Of a stretch of DNA of 64,000 nt, positions 45,883-53,368 are shown piece by piece. Where the stretch lies: contig NZ_CP163528.1 of the NCBI RefSeq assembly GCF_041081105.1, forward strand, positions 3,224,001 through 3,288,000, read 5' to 3'. Under the pieces are notes generated by a model. The model did no database searches, had not been told where the DNA came from, and saw only the letters and a list, made by a program, of their open reading frames with translations. The DNA comes from Promicromonospora sp. Populi. Its GTDB lineage: Bacteria; Actinomycetota; Actinomycetes; Actinomycetales; Cellulomonadaceae. Both the position numbers and the translations under genes were made by a program. Positions within the stretch are counted from its first letter, which is position 1; each line of letters starts with the position of its first letter.

Positions 45883-47013
45883 TCAGTCCAGCAGCCAGGT
45901 CGGGTTGCGGAGGTACGCCTGGGCCACGGCGATCGTCCCGGGCACCTGCGCCGACCAGAGGTCGGGCGGCAGGGCGTCTGCGCGGTGGGTGGTGGTCCAG
46001 CCGAGCATCTGCAGGCGGCGCACCATGGACAGGGCGCACCCGAGCTCGACGGCGTCCCGCGCCAGCGGCCGCACCGACGTGTACCCGGCCAGCCACTCCA
46101 GGGCCATCGTGGGCGCCTCCGGCGTGTGCTCCAGGAAGGTCAGCGCGGCCGCGAAGTCGTACTGGAACCAGGTGTGGCCGCAGTCGTCGAAGTCGATGAC
46201 GGTGAGCTGGTCCCCATTGATCATGATGTTCGACGGCCGCAGGTCCGCGTGCACCAGCCCCCAGGCTGCATCGTCGCGCGGGGCCTGGCCGACAACCGCG
46301 AGGGCCGCCGCCTGAGCCTCCTCCAGCAGTCCGCGCTCCGCGCCGTCGACCGCGTCCTCCCAGCGTCCCCAGCGCGCCGTCGGCCCGAGCATGTCCGGGA
46401 CGTCCCAGGAGTGGCGGGCGAACCCTGCCGGCGGGGTCCAGCTCAGGGCGTGCTCGTGCAGCCGGGCGTTGATGGCGCCGATCTCGCGGTAGTACGACGT
46501 CGGGTCGACGGCGTCGCCAGCGTCTGCCTCGCTGAAGATGTCCTCCAGGATGCGCCCGGCGACGAAACCGTAGGCCACGCACCACCAGACCGTGCCCGCC
46601 TCGTCGGTCAACGCCGCGCAGAACGTGTCTGACCTGGTCCGTAGTGCGTCGGGCACCTGGCAGACGCCGTCCGCGGCGAGCGCCGCCACCCAGGCGACCT
46701 CGGACTCGAACGCGTCCGCCCCGGCCAGATACCCAGGGCGAGCGACCCGCACGACGGCGACCGGGACGCCGTCGGCCGTCACCAGGAACGTCGCGTTCTC
46801 CGAGACGGTGATGAGGCGCATCGCGACGTCGCCGGTGGCTGATTGTGTGGCCGCCTGTGTGACCGAGCCGAGCGGCCAGGACGCGGCGACGCCGTCGCGG
46901 AGCCAGCCGGGCGCCTGGTCCCCGGGGACGAGCGCGTCGAAGGCCGCGAGCGACGCCGACGAGGTGGGCGGCTGCGGACCGGACGCGGACTGCGCTGCGG
47001 CAGTGACGGGCAT
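45883..47013 (-). CDS. Phosphotransferase (APH/choline-kinase fold), putative ethanolamine or hydroxylysine kinase
   Basis: The 376-residue protein has the aminoglycoside-phosphotransferase fold. WGLVHADLRPSNIMINGDQL (Brenner motif, catalytic Asp) and VIDFDDCGHTWFQYDFA (metal-binding Asp) are intact. It is divergent from a class-III aminotransferase-like gene and an amine/amino-acid permease. In other organisms the same kinase family phosphorylates hydroxylysine or ethanolamine for a PLP phospho-lyase. ATG at 47013 has AGGAG 7 bases upstream; ATG at 47028 is less likely. Confidence 0.75.
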   Translation of the reverse strand: MPVTAAAQSASGPQPPTSSASLAAFDALVPGDQAPGWLRDGVAASWPLGSVTQAATQSATGDVAMRLITVSENATFLVTADGVPVAVVRVARPGYLAGADAFESEVAWVAALAADGVCQVPDALRTRSDTFCAALTDEAGTVWWCVAYGFVAGRILEDIFSEADAGDAVDPTSYYREIGAINARLHEHALSWTPPAGFARHSWDVPDMLGPTARWGRWEDAVDGAERGLLEEAQAAALAVVGQAPRDDAAWGLVHADLRPSNIMINGDQLTVIDFDDCGHTWFQYDFAAALTFLEHTPEAPTMALEWLAGYTSVRPLARDAVELGCALSMVRRLQMLGWTTTHRADALPPDLWSAQVPGTIAVAQAYLRNPTWLLD

Positions 47014-47112
47014 GTCGATGCTCCTCATGACTGGGAGTCAGGGCTGGGAGCGGAGGCGGGCGGCCGCTGCCATGGTGCGTCGCACGTCAGGGGCACACAA
47101 GGGGCGCAACGG

Positions 47113-47141
47113 GAAATTCACGCAAGTCACCGGACGGAAAT
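47113..47141 (+). promoter_or_regulatory. Candidate GlnR-type site between kinase and aminotransferase genes
   Basis: GTCAC, six bases, GAAAT fits the gTnAC-n6-GaAAC pattern with one mismatch; a further GAAAT lies eight bases before it. It lies in the divergent promoter region 47014-47302, which holds no other clear feature. Support is weak. Confidence 0.3.
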
Positions 47142-47302
47142 AACCCGAGCCCGCAGCGCACCGAACGGTTACCCGACCGTCATCGCCAGGCTGCTCCAGG
47201 GGATACACGCCGCCTCCACTATGGGACCGTCCTGCGGACGGCCGGGCGGCCGTGGATCCCTCCCGGGACGCAAGGTGGACGCGAGCGTGAGGAGCACTGC
47301 CC

Positions 47303-48649
47303 ATGGTTACCCGGTCGACGATCATGGACACCAACGCCTTCCGGCCCGGTGACCCCACCGGCGGCCTGCCACCCCGGACCGCGGAGCTGGTGGACCGCCG
47401 GTCGGGCGTCCTGGGCTCCGCCTACCGGCTCTTCTACCGCGAGCCCGTGCACCTGGTGCGCGGTAGCGGCGCCCACGTCTTCGACGCCGACGGCAACGAC
47501 TACCTCGACGTGTACAACAACGTGGCCTCGGTGGGCCACGCTCACCCGCGCGTGGTGGCGGCGATCGCCGAGCAGGCAGCCGCCCTCAACACGCACACCC
47601 GGTACCTGCACGAGCGGATCGTCGACTACTCCGAGGCGCTGCTGCGCACCATGCCGGACGAGATCGACCGCGTCATGTACCTGTGCACCGGGTCGGAAGC
47701 CAACGACCTGGCCGTCCGCGTCGCCCGCGCGCACACGGGCGGCACCGGCGTCATCGTCAGCGCCGAGGCCTACCACGGCAACACCGAGCTGACGTCGGCG
47801 CTGTCGCCCGCCCTCGGCTCCGCGCAAGACCTGGCGCTCGACGTACGCACGGTCGCGGCCCCGGACCCGTACCGGGCGCCCGTTCCCGCCGAGGACCTGG
47901 GCCGCTGGTTCGCCGACCAGGTCGCCCGTCAGGTGGCCGACCTGGAGCGGCACGGCGTGCGCCTGGCCGCGTTCCTCGCCGACTCGATCTTCTCGTCCGA
48001 CGGCGTCTACCCCGACCCGGCAGGCTTTCTCGCGCCCGCGATCGAGGTGGTGCGGCGGGCCGGCGGTGTGTTCATCGCCGACGAGGTGCAGCCGGGCTTC
48101 GGCCGCACGGGCGACGCGATGTGGGGGTTCGCCCGCCACGGCGTCGTGCCCGAGCTCGTCACCCTGGGCAAGCCGATGGCCGCCGGCATCCCGGTCAGCG
48201 CGGTGGCCGCCCAGGCGGACGTGCTGGCCGCGTTCGGCGACCACATCCCGTACTTCAACACCTACGGCGGCAACCCTGTGTCGATGGCGGCCGCGCAGGC
48301 CGTGCTCGACATCCTCCAGGAGGACAGGCTCCAGGAGCAGGCCGCCGACGTCGGGGCGCGAATGCTCGCCGCGCTGCGCGACGTCGCCGCCGACCACCCA
48401 CGGGTGGGCGACGTGCGCGGCGCCGGGCTCTATGTCGGCGTCGACATGGTGGCCGACCCCAAGACCAAGGCGCCCGACGTCGCCGCGGCCCTCGACGTCG
48501 TCGAGGCGCTGCGCGAGCGCCGGATCCTCACCTCGGTGTGCGGGCCCGGAAACGTGCTCAAGCTGCGCCCGCCCCTCGTGTTCGACGACCAGGACCTCGA
48601 CCGCCTGATCGACGGCTTCACCGACGCGCTCACGGCGCTCGGCCACTGA
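47303..48649 (+). CDS. Class-III aminotransferase-fold PLP enzyme, probable phospho-lyase
   Basis: About 448 residues of the class-III aminotransferase fold. The PLP Lys is in LVTLGKPMAAGIPVSAV, the conserved Asp in FIADEVQPGFGRTGDAMWG, and the phosphate loop in CTGSEANDLAVRVAR. NNVASVGHAHPRVVAAI and HTRYLHERIVDYSEALL resemble AGXT2L-type phospho-lyases, which eliminate phosphate and ammonia from phosphoethanolamine or phosphohydroxylysine. Adjacent kinase and permease genes support this. A true aminotransferase remains possible. Confidence 0.8.
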   Translation: MVTRSTIMDTNAFRPGDPTGGLPPRTAELVDRRSGVLGSAYRLFYREPVHLVRGSGAHVFDADGNDYLDVYNNVASVGHAHPRVVAAIAEQAAALNTHTRYLHERIVDYSEALLRTMPDEIDRVMYLCTGSEANDLAVRVARAHTGGTGVIVSAEAYHGNTELTSALSPALGSAQDLALDVRTVAAPDPYRAPVPAEDLGRWFADQVARQVADLERHGVRLAAFLADSIFSSDGVYPDPAGFLAPAIEVVRRAGGVFIADEVQPGFGRTGDAMWGFARHGVVPELVTLGKPMAAGIPVSAVAAQADVLAAFGDHIPYFNTYGGNPVSMAAAQAVLDILQEDRLQEQAADVGARMLAALRDVAADHPRVGDVRGAGLYVGVDMVADPKTKAPDVAAALDVVEALRERRILTSVCGPGNVLKLRPPLVFDDQDLDRLIDGFTDALTALGH

Positions 48650-48681
48650 CTCATCGGCCACTGACTTACTTGGAGGACGGT

Positions 48682-50238
48682 ATGGCAACTACCGAAACGG
48701 CGTCCGGCACGGCGCCCGGCACGCCGCCCGGCACCGCGGGCGTCACCTACACGCAGGCCGACGGCCAGTACTTCGAGAAGCGACAGCTGCGGCGGAGCGC
48801 CGGTTTCTGGGGCCTGTGGGGCATCGGGATCGCCGCGGTGATCTCCGGCCAGTTCTCCGGCTGGAACGTTGGCCTGGGCACCACGGGCTGGGTCCCGATG
48901 CTGATCGCCATGGTCTTCGTCACGATCATGTACTTCACGATGATCTTCTCGATCGGCGAGATGTCCGCGGCCATGCCGCACACCGGCGGCGCCTACTCGT
49001 TCGCGCGAGCCTCGATGGGGCCGTGGGGCGGGTTCGTCACCGGGCTCGCCGAGACCATCGAGTACGTGGTGACCACCGCCGTCATCGTCTGGTTCTCCGG
49101 CGTCTACGCGGACTCCGCGCTGGGTGCGTTCACCGGGCAGTCGCTGCCGCAGTGGGTGTGGTGGATCGTGCTGTACGTGGCCTTCGTGGCGATCAACACG
49201 CTCGGGGCGCACGTGGGCTTCCGCCTGGCCCTGGTGGTTGCGGTGATCTCGCTCGTGGTGCTGGCGTTCTTCGCGGTGGCCGCCGTCGCGTTCGGGGCCG
49301 TCGACTTCTCGCGCCTCAACGACATCGTGCCCGCCGACGGCGGTACCGAGCTCATGCCGTTCGGGCCGGTCGGCATCCTCTACGCCCTGCCGTTCGCGAT
49401 CTGGTTCTTCCTCGGCATCGAGGAGCTGCCGCTCGCCGCCGAGGAGGCGCACAACCCCGCCCGCGACATCCCCCGGGCCGCGGTGTGGGGCGTCGTCACG
49501 CTCGCGATCTTCGGGCTGGCCGTGCTGTTCCTCAACCCCGCGGTGACGGGCACCGCCGCCATCACCGTGTCGCCCGGCGACGGCGACGAGCCGCTGCTGG
49601 CCGGGTTCCGCGCGTTCCTCCCCGAGGAAGCGGCCGGTGTGCTGGCCCTGCTCGCCCTCGTGGCGCTGCTCGCCTCGCTCCAGGGCATCCTGTTCGCCGC
49701 CGGCCGCAACATGTACTCGCTCTCCCGGGCGGGCTACTACCCCACGTTCCTGTCACTCACCGGCGCCAAGCACAAGACGCCGTGGGTGGCGCTGGTCGCG
49801 ACCGCGGTGCTCGGGCTCGTGATCCTCACCCTCGTGCTCCTCGTGGTCCCGGCGGTCAGCCCGGACGCGGCGGGGGCGGCGGCGGGCGTGATCCTCTTCA
49901 TCGCGGTGTTCGGCGCGGTGATCTCGTACGTGATGCAGATGGTGTCGTTCGTGCTGTTGCGCCGAAAGTTCCCCGACGCCGTGCGGCCCTATCGGAGCCC
50001 GACCGGCGTCTGGGGCGCGGTGGTGGCCGGCGTGATCTCCGTAGCGGCCTTCCTCGGGATCGTCCTGAACACCGCGTTCCAGGTGGCGGTGGTGACGTTC
50101 CTGGTCGTCTTCGTGGTGGGGCTGGCGCTGTTCGCCCTGATTGGCCGCAACCGCCTGGTGATGTCCCCGGAGGAGGAGTACGCCCAGTCGGGCGGCCTCT
50201 CAACCGAGGCGGGCGCCGACGCCGACGCCGACGCATGA
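48682..50238 (+). CDS. APC-superfamily permease, ethanolamine-permease-like
   Basis: The 518-residue protein has about 12 membrane helices. GFWGLWGIGIAAVISGQFSGWNVGLG at the first helices resembles ethanolamine permeases. IEELPLAAEEAHNPARDIPRA is a typical APC loop. The N-terminus is Thr/Gly/Pro rich and the C-terminus ends in Ala-Asp repeats. GGAGGACGGT precedes the ATG. It is 32 bases downstream of the phospho-lyase candidate, so the two are one operon. Ethanolamine is the favoured substrate; amino acids are possible. Confidence 0.8.
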   Translation: MATTETASGTAPGTPPGTAGVTYTQADGQYFEKRQLRRSAGFWGLWGIGIAAVISGQFSGWNVGLGTTGWVPMLIAMVFVTIMYFTMIFSIGEMSAAMPHTGGAYSFARASMGPWGGFVTGLAETIEYVVTTAVIVWFSGVYADSALGAFTGQSLPQWVWWIVLYVAFVAINTLGAHVGFRLALVVAVISLVVLAFFAVAAVAFGAVDFSRLNDIVPADGGTELMPFGPVGILYALPFAIWFFLGIEELPLAAEEAHNPARDIPRAAVWGVVTLAIFGLAVLFLNPAVTGTAAITVSPGDGDEPLLAGFRAFLPEEAAGVLALLALVALLASLQGILFAAGRNMYSLSRAGYYPTFLSLTGAKHKTPWVALVATAVLGLVILTLVLLVVPAVSPDAAGAAAGVILFIAVFGAVISYVMQMVSFVLLRRKFPDAVRPYRSPTGVWGAVVAGVISVAAFLGIVLNTAFQVAVVTFLVVFVVGLALFALIGRNRLVMSPEEEYAQSGGLSTEAGADADADA

Positions 50239-50269
50239 GATGACCACTCTCGCGTGCCAGACTCCTGGC

Positions 50270-51235
50270 ATGCCCCGCGACCTGCGCGCGCTGCCCAAGG
50301 CCAACCTGCACCTGCACCTGACGGGATCGATGCGGCCGTCGACCGCGGCCGAGCTCGCCGCGCACTACGACCTGCCGCCGCTCCCCGCCGTACCGATCGA
50401 GCCCGGCGTCGTCCACGGCTGGGACGCGTTCCAGGCGCGGTACGACACGGCCCGCGCGGCGGTGCGTTCTTCCGACGACATCGCGCGGGTGGTCCGGGAG
50501 GCAGTGGAACAGGACGGCGCCGACGGCGTCGGCTGGACCGAGCTGCAGGTGGACCCGACGGCGTACGCGGGGTGGCTCGGGTCGCTCGAAGCCGTGGTCG
50601 AGGCGCTGCTCGACGCCGCACGCGACCTGCCGGTGGGAGTGATCCTCGCGGCGAGCTGGGGCGCCGACCCGGAGCACGCGGAGCGGATCGCCCGGATCGC
50701 GGTGAAGTACGCGCCGGAGGGTGTGCTGGGGTTCGGGCTGTCCAACGACGAGCGGCGCGGGCAGGTCCGCGCCTTCGTCCCGGCTTTCCGGCTCGTGGCC
50801 GAAGCCGGGCTGGCGCGGGTACCGCACGCCGGGTTCTACGCGGGCGCCTGGCACGTCCGCGAGTGCGTCGAGCTGCTGGGCGCCACACGCATCGGGCATG
50901 GGCTGACGGCGATCCAGGACCCGTCGGTGGTGGCGCTCCTGGCGGAGCGCCAGGTAGCGCTCGAGGTATGCCCGACGTCGTACCCGCCGTTCGGCGTCAC
51001 GCCCGCTCCGGAGGTGCTGCCGGCGCTGCTGGCCGACGGTGTGCCCGTGGCCCTCGCGACCGACGATCCGCTGCTGTTCGGCGTCGGGATGGTGGGGCAG
51101 TACGAGGTCGCGCGGCAGGTCTGCTCTGACGCTGGGCTTGCCGCGATCGCGGCGACGTCGGTCCGGGCTTCGAACGCGCCGGACCTGCTGAAACGGCGGC
51201 TGCTCGATGGGATCCAGAGCTGGCTGGGTGAGTAG
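50270..51235 (+). CDS. Adenosine deaminase family protein with altered active site
   Basis: About 321 residues in the adenosine deaminase barrel. LPKANLHLHLTGSMRP has the His-x-His metal ligands, RIGHGLTAIQDP follows and ATDDPLLFGVG has the catalytic Asp pair. Two usual residues differ: the HAGE motif with the proton-donating Glu reads HAGF, and CPTSN reads CPTSY. It may act on a different substrate or be inactive. It is encoded directly behind the permease. ATG at 50270 matches the family start; ATG at 50240 is possible. Confidence 0.82.
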   Translation: MPRDLRALPKANLHLHLTGSMRPSTAAELAAHYDLPPLPAVPIEPGVVHGWDAFQARYDTARAAVRSSDDIARVVREAVEQDGADGVGWTELQVDPTAYAGWLGSLEAVVEALLDAARDLPVGVILAASWGADPEHAERIARIAVKYAPEGVLGFGLSNDERRGQVRAFVPAFRLVAEAGLARVPHAGFYAGAWHVRECVELLGATRIGHGLTAIQDPSVVALLAERQVALEVCPTSYPPFGVTPAPEVLPALLADGVPVALATDDPLLFGVGMVGQYEVARQVCSDAGLAAIAATSVRASNAPDLLKRRLLDGIQSWLGE

Positions 51236-51262
51236 CTCACTCGCCCCTCGACCGGCCTCGCG

Positions 51263-51712
51263 TCACAGGAGCAGCTCGCCCACCAACTCGTCGAACAGTA
51301 GATTCCCCGTCTTGCGGAAGCCGCAGCGCAGGTAGAACTCCTCGGGTCCATCAGGTCCGGGGACCCACAGGGCCGTGATGCGGTCGACCCCGCGCCGCCG
51401 GGCCTCCTCGGCCGCCTGCTCCACGGCGAACCGGCCGATCCCGCGCCTACGCACATCGCGGGCCACGTTGAGGCGCCAGATCCCGGCGCGGAACTCCGGG
51501 ATCTCCTCGTCCGGGTCCCAGTTCGCCATGACGAAGCCGACCACCTCATCGCCGTCGAGAACCACTCGTGGCCACGCGGTGGGATTGACGTAGGCCTCAG
51601 CGATCGACCAGGCGACCGGGGCTACCGGTTCCTTGTCGTCTGCCTGCGGGGGCAGGCGGAGGGCCCCGAAGAGATTGTCCGTGGTGAGCTCTGCCAGCTG
51701 CAGGTTGGCCAT
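51263..51712 (-). CDS. GNAT-family N-acetyltransferase
   Basis: The 149-residue protein has the GNAT core. VVLDGDEVVGFVMANWD is the central strand, LNVARDVRRRGIGRFAVEQA the acetyl-CoA loop (RRRGIG), and WVPGPDGPEEFYLRCGFRKTG the last motif. The start MANLQLAELTTDN resembles acetyltransferases such as spermidine or aminoglycoside types, but the substrate is unknown. It lies convergent with the deaminase-like gene. Confidence 0.88.
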   Translation of the reverse strand: MANLQLAELTTDNLFGALRLPPQADDKEPVAPVAWSIAEAYVNPTAWPRVVLDGDEVVGFVMANWDPDEEIPEFRAGIWRLNVARDVRRRGIGRFAVEQAAEEARRRGVDRITALWVPGPDGPEEFYLRCGFRKTGNLLFDELVGELLL

Positions 51713-51797
51713 GGACCCGACTCTTCCACGAGGCACTGACATCTGCCGCCGAGCGCTCAATCCGGGGAAGACGCCAGCAGCCACCGACCAACGCCCA

Positions 51798-52190
51798 TCA
51801 GTCTGCGATGACCTCGGTCTCGTAGCCGTCCTCGTTCTCCAGGTAGGCCGCGTAGTGGTCGGGCCCGCCCGCGTGCGGGTGCTTGTCGGGGAAGAGAAGC
51901 GCCCAGCCGTGCGCAGGTGCGGCCTCGACGAGCCGATCCACCTCGTCGCTCGTGCCACCGTGGAACGCCAGGTGGTTGAGCCCGGGCGCAAGGCGGTCGT
52001 GGGCGCCGTCGGCCAGCGCTGGGCTCTGCTCGACGACGACGTAGGTGCCGTCGAGGATCCAGCTCACCCCGGCGCTCCAGCGCTGGTGCTCGGTGTAACC
52101 GAGCGTGGTGAGGAGCCAGCCCCACGACTCTTCGGCGCGATCGAGGGCCGGGACCCACAGCTCGACGTGGTGGAGGCGCCCGCGGGTCAC
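51798..52190 (-). CDS. VOC (glyoxalase/bleomycin-resistance) family protein
   Basis: The 130-residue protein has one vicinal-oxygen-chelate repeat pair. LHHVELWVPALDRAEESWGW holds the first metal ligand (His), GLNHLAFHGGTSDEVDRLV the second, and YAAYLENEDGYETEVIAD the C-terminal Glu. The GTG start overlaps the MarR gene stop, so the MarR regulator probably controls it. The reaction is unknown. Confidence 0.85.
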   Translation of the reverse strand: MTRGRLHHVELWVPALDRAEESWGWLLTTLGYTEHQRWSAGVSWILDGTYVVVEQSPALADGAHDRLAPGLNHLAFHGGTSDEVDRLVEAAPAHGWALLFPDKHPHAGGPDHYAAYLENEDGYETEVIAD

Positions 52191-52666
52191 GGGGCGGCCG
52201 CCGCGATGACGCGGGTGAGGCTGCGATGGAGCACTTCGAGCTCCTCGACGGACATACCCAGGCGCTCCATGATGGCGGGCGGAACCCGCAGCGCCTGCTC
52301 GCGCAGCGCGCGGCCGTCCTTGGTGAGCTCGACGGCGAGGGCCCGCTCGTCGCGCGGGTCGCGGCGCCGCGTCACGTACCCGATCGCCTCCAGCCGCTTG
52401 AGCAGCGGGGACAGCGTGCCGGGGTCGAGCTGCAGCAGCCCGCTGAGCTGCTTGACCGAGAGCGGCGACTGCTCCCACAGGGCGAGCAGCACGAGGTACT
52501 GCGGGTGCGTGATGCCCATTGCGTCGAGCAGCGGCCGGTACAGCGCGATGACGCTGCGCGAGGCGACGGCCAGGGCGAAGCACACCTGACGGTCGAGGGC
52601 CAGGAGGTCCTCGGGGTCGGTAACGACGGGGTCGGGCGCGGCGCCGTCGCGCGAAGTGGCAGTCAT
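52187..52666 (-). CDS. MarR-family regulator, OhrR-like
   Basis: About 159 residues. The winged helix is ITHPQYLVLLALWEQSPLSV, KQLSGLLQLDPGTLSPLLKR and YVTRRRDPRDERALAVELT. LLALDRQVCFALAVASRSV carries the Cys that senses organic peroxides in OhrR proteins at the same position. No ohr gene is near; the likely targets are the coupled VOC gene and the divergent 58-residue gene. An inverted repeat lies in the shared promoter. Confidence 0.88.
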   Translation of the reverse strand: MTATSRDGAAPDPVVTDPEDLLALDRQVCFALAVASRSVIALYRPLLDAMGITHPQYLVLLALWEQSPLSVKQLSGLLQLDPGTLSPLLKRLEAIGYVTRRRDPRDERALAVELTKDGRALREQALRVPPAIMERLGMSVEELEVLHRSLTRVIAAAAP

Positions 52667-52697
52667 GCGACTCCTCTCGGATCTTGACCAGACTAAC

Positions 52698-52728
52698 AGT
52701 TGGTGTGCAAACTATTGGTACACCAACT
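52698..52728. promoter_or_regulatory. Inverted-repeat operator between MarR and the small divergent gene
   Basis: AGTTGGTGTGC (52698-52708), nine bases, GTACACCAACT (52718-52728): ten of eleven positions match as an inverted repeat. It lies 32 bases from the MarR start and 16 bases from the small gene. Confidence 0.65.
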
Positions 52729-52743
52729 AAATGGAGGTAGGGC

Positions 52744-52920
52744 ATGCGAAACCGCGACGGCCTGACCTTGGGCTACCGCATCCTGTGGCGGCTCAACTGG
52801 CTGCTCCTGCACGTGGCCGGACCCGCCGAGCAGTCGGACGACCGGGACCCGCGCCGCCGGATGGAGCGCGAGCGCGCCGAACGGGTAGCGCGGTACCGGG
52901 CGGAGCACGCCGAGCACTAA
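52744..52920 (+). CDS. 58-residue basic protein divergent from the MarR gene
   Basis: The frame begins MRNRDGLTLGYRILWRLNWL and ends with Arg/Glu-rich sequence RVARYRAEHAEH. Residues 8-25 form an amphipathic or hydrophobic helix, and the rest is a charged helix rich in Arg and Glu. GGAGGTAGGGC precedes the ATG, a strong ribosome-binding site. It shares an operator region with the MarR gene. I do not recognise the family. It may be a small membrane-associated stress protein, which is a guess. Confidence 0.65.
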   Translation: MRNRDGLTLGYRILWRLNWLLLHVAGPAEQSDDRDPRRRMERERAERVARYRAEHAEH

Positions 52921-52942
52921 CGCCTTCAATGCCCGGCCGCGC

Positions 52943-53368
52943 TCAGTGCCCGGCCGCGACCAGCAGGTCCCGGGACAACGGAGCGAGCGGGTAGTTCGCG
53001 ACCGGGTCCGCCGGGTCGATCCACACGAGCTCCTCCAGCTCGGCACGAACCGCGATGTCCGTGCCGGGCCGCAACCGCACCCGGTAGGCGTGCGCATCGA
53101 CGATGTGGTCGGGCTCGTTCGCGGCGGGCGCCCCGAACCGGCCAAGGCTCTCGACGTCGGACGGGTCGAGCCGCACCCCGATCTCCTCTTCGAACTCGCG
53201 CAGGAGTGCCGCCAGCGGCTCCTCGCCGGGCTCGATCTTGCCGCCGACCTGCATGAACGACCTTGTGCCTCGCTTGCGGACAAGCAGGTGCCGGCCGTCC
53301 GCACGCTCCACGACGGCAGCGACGATCCGCAGTGTCGTGATCGGGCCGATGGCGCCGTCCGCGCTCAT
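52943..53368 (-). CDS. Nudix hydrolase
   Basis: The 141-residue protein has a full Nudix box: GKIEPGE, then REFEEEIGV at the required spacing, with the catalytic Glu residues. It is similar to MutT-like enzymes that hydrolyse nucleoside diphosphate derivatives. RKRGTRSFMQVGG is the usual lead-in. The start overlaps the dnaX stop by four bases (ATGA), so it is translated from the same mRNA. Its substrate is unknown. Confidence 0.9.
   Translation of the reverse strand: MSADGAIGPITTLRIVAAVVERADGRHLLVRKRGTRSFMQVGGKIEPGEEPLAALLREFEEEIGVRLDPSDVESLGRFGAPAANEPDHIVDAHAYRVRLRPGTDIAVRAELEELVWIDPADPVANYPLAPLSRDLLVAAGH

Noticed and set aside
47683..48681. N-terminal extension of the permease frame across the aminotransferase gene
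   Set aside because: The extension is a shadow of the aminotransferase in another frame; the permease has its own ribosome-binding site and ATG at 48682.
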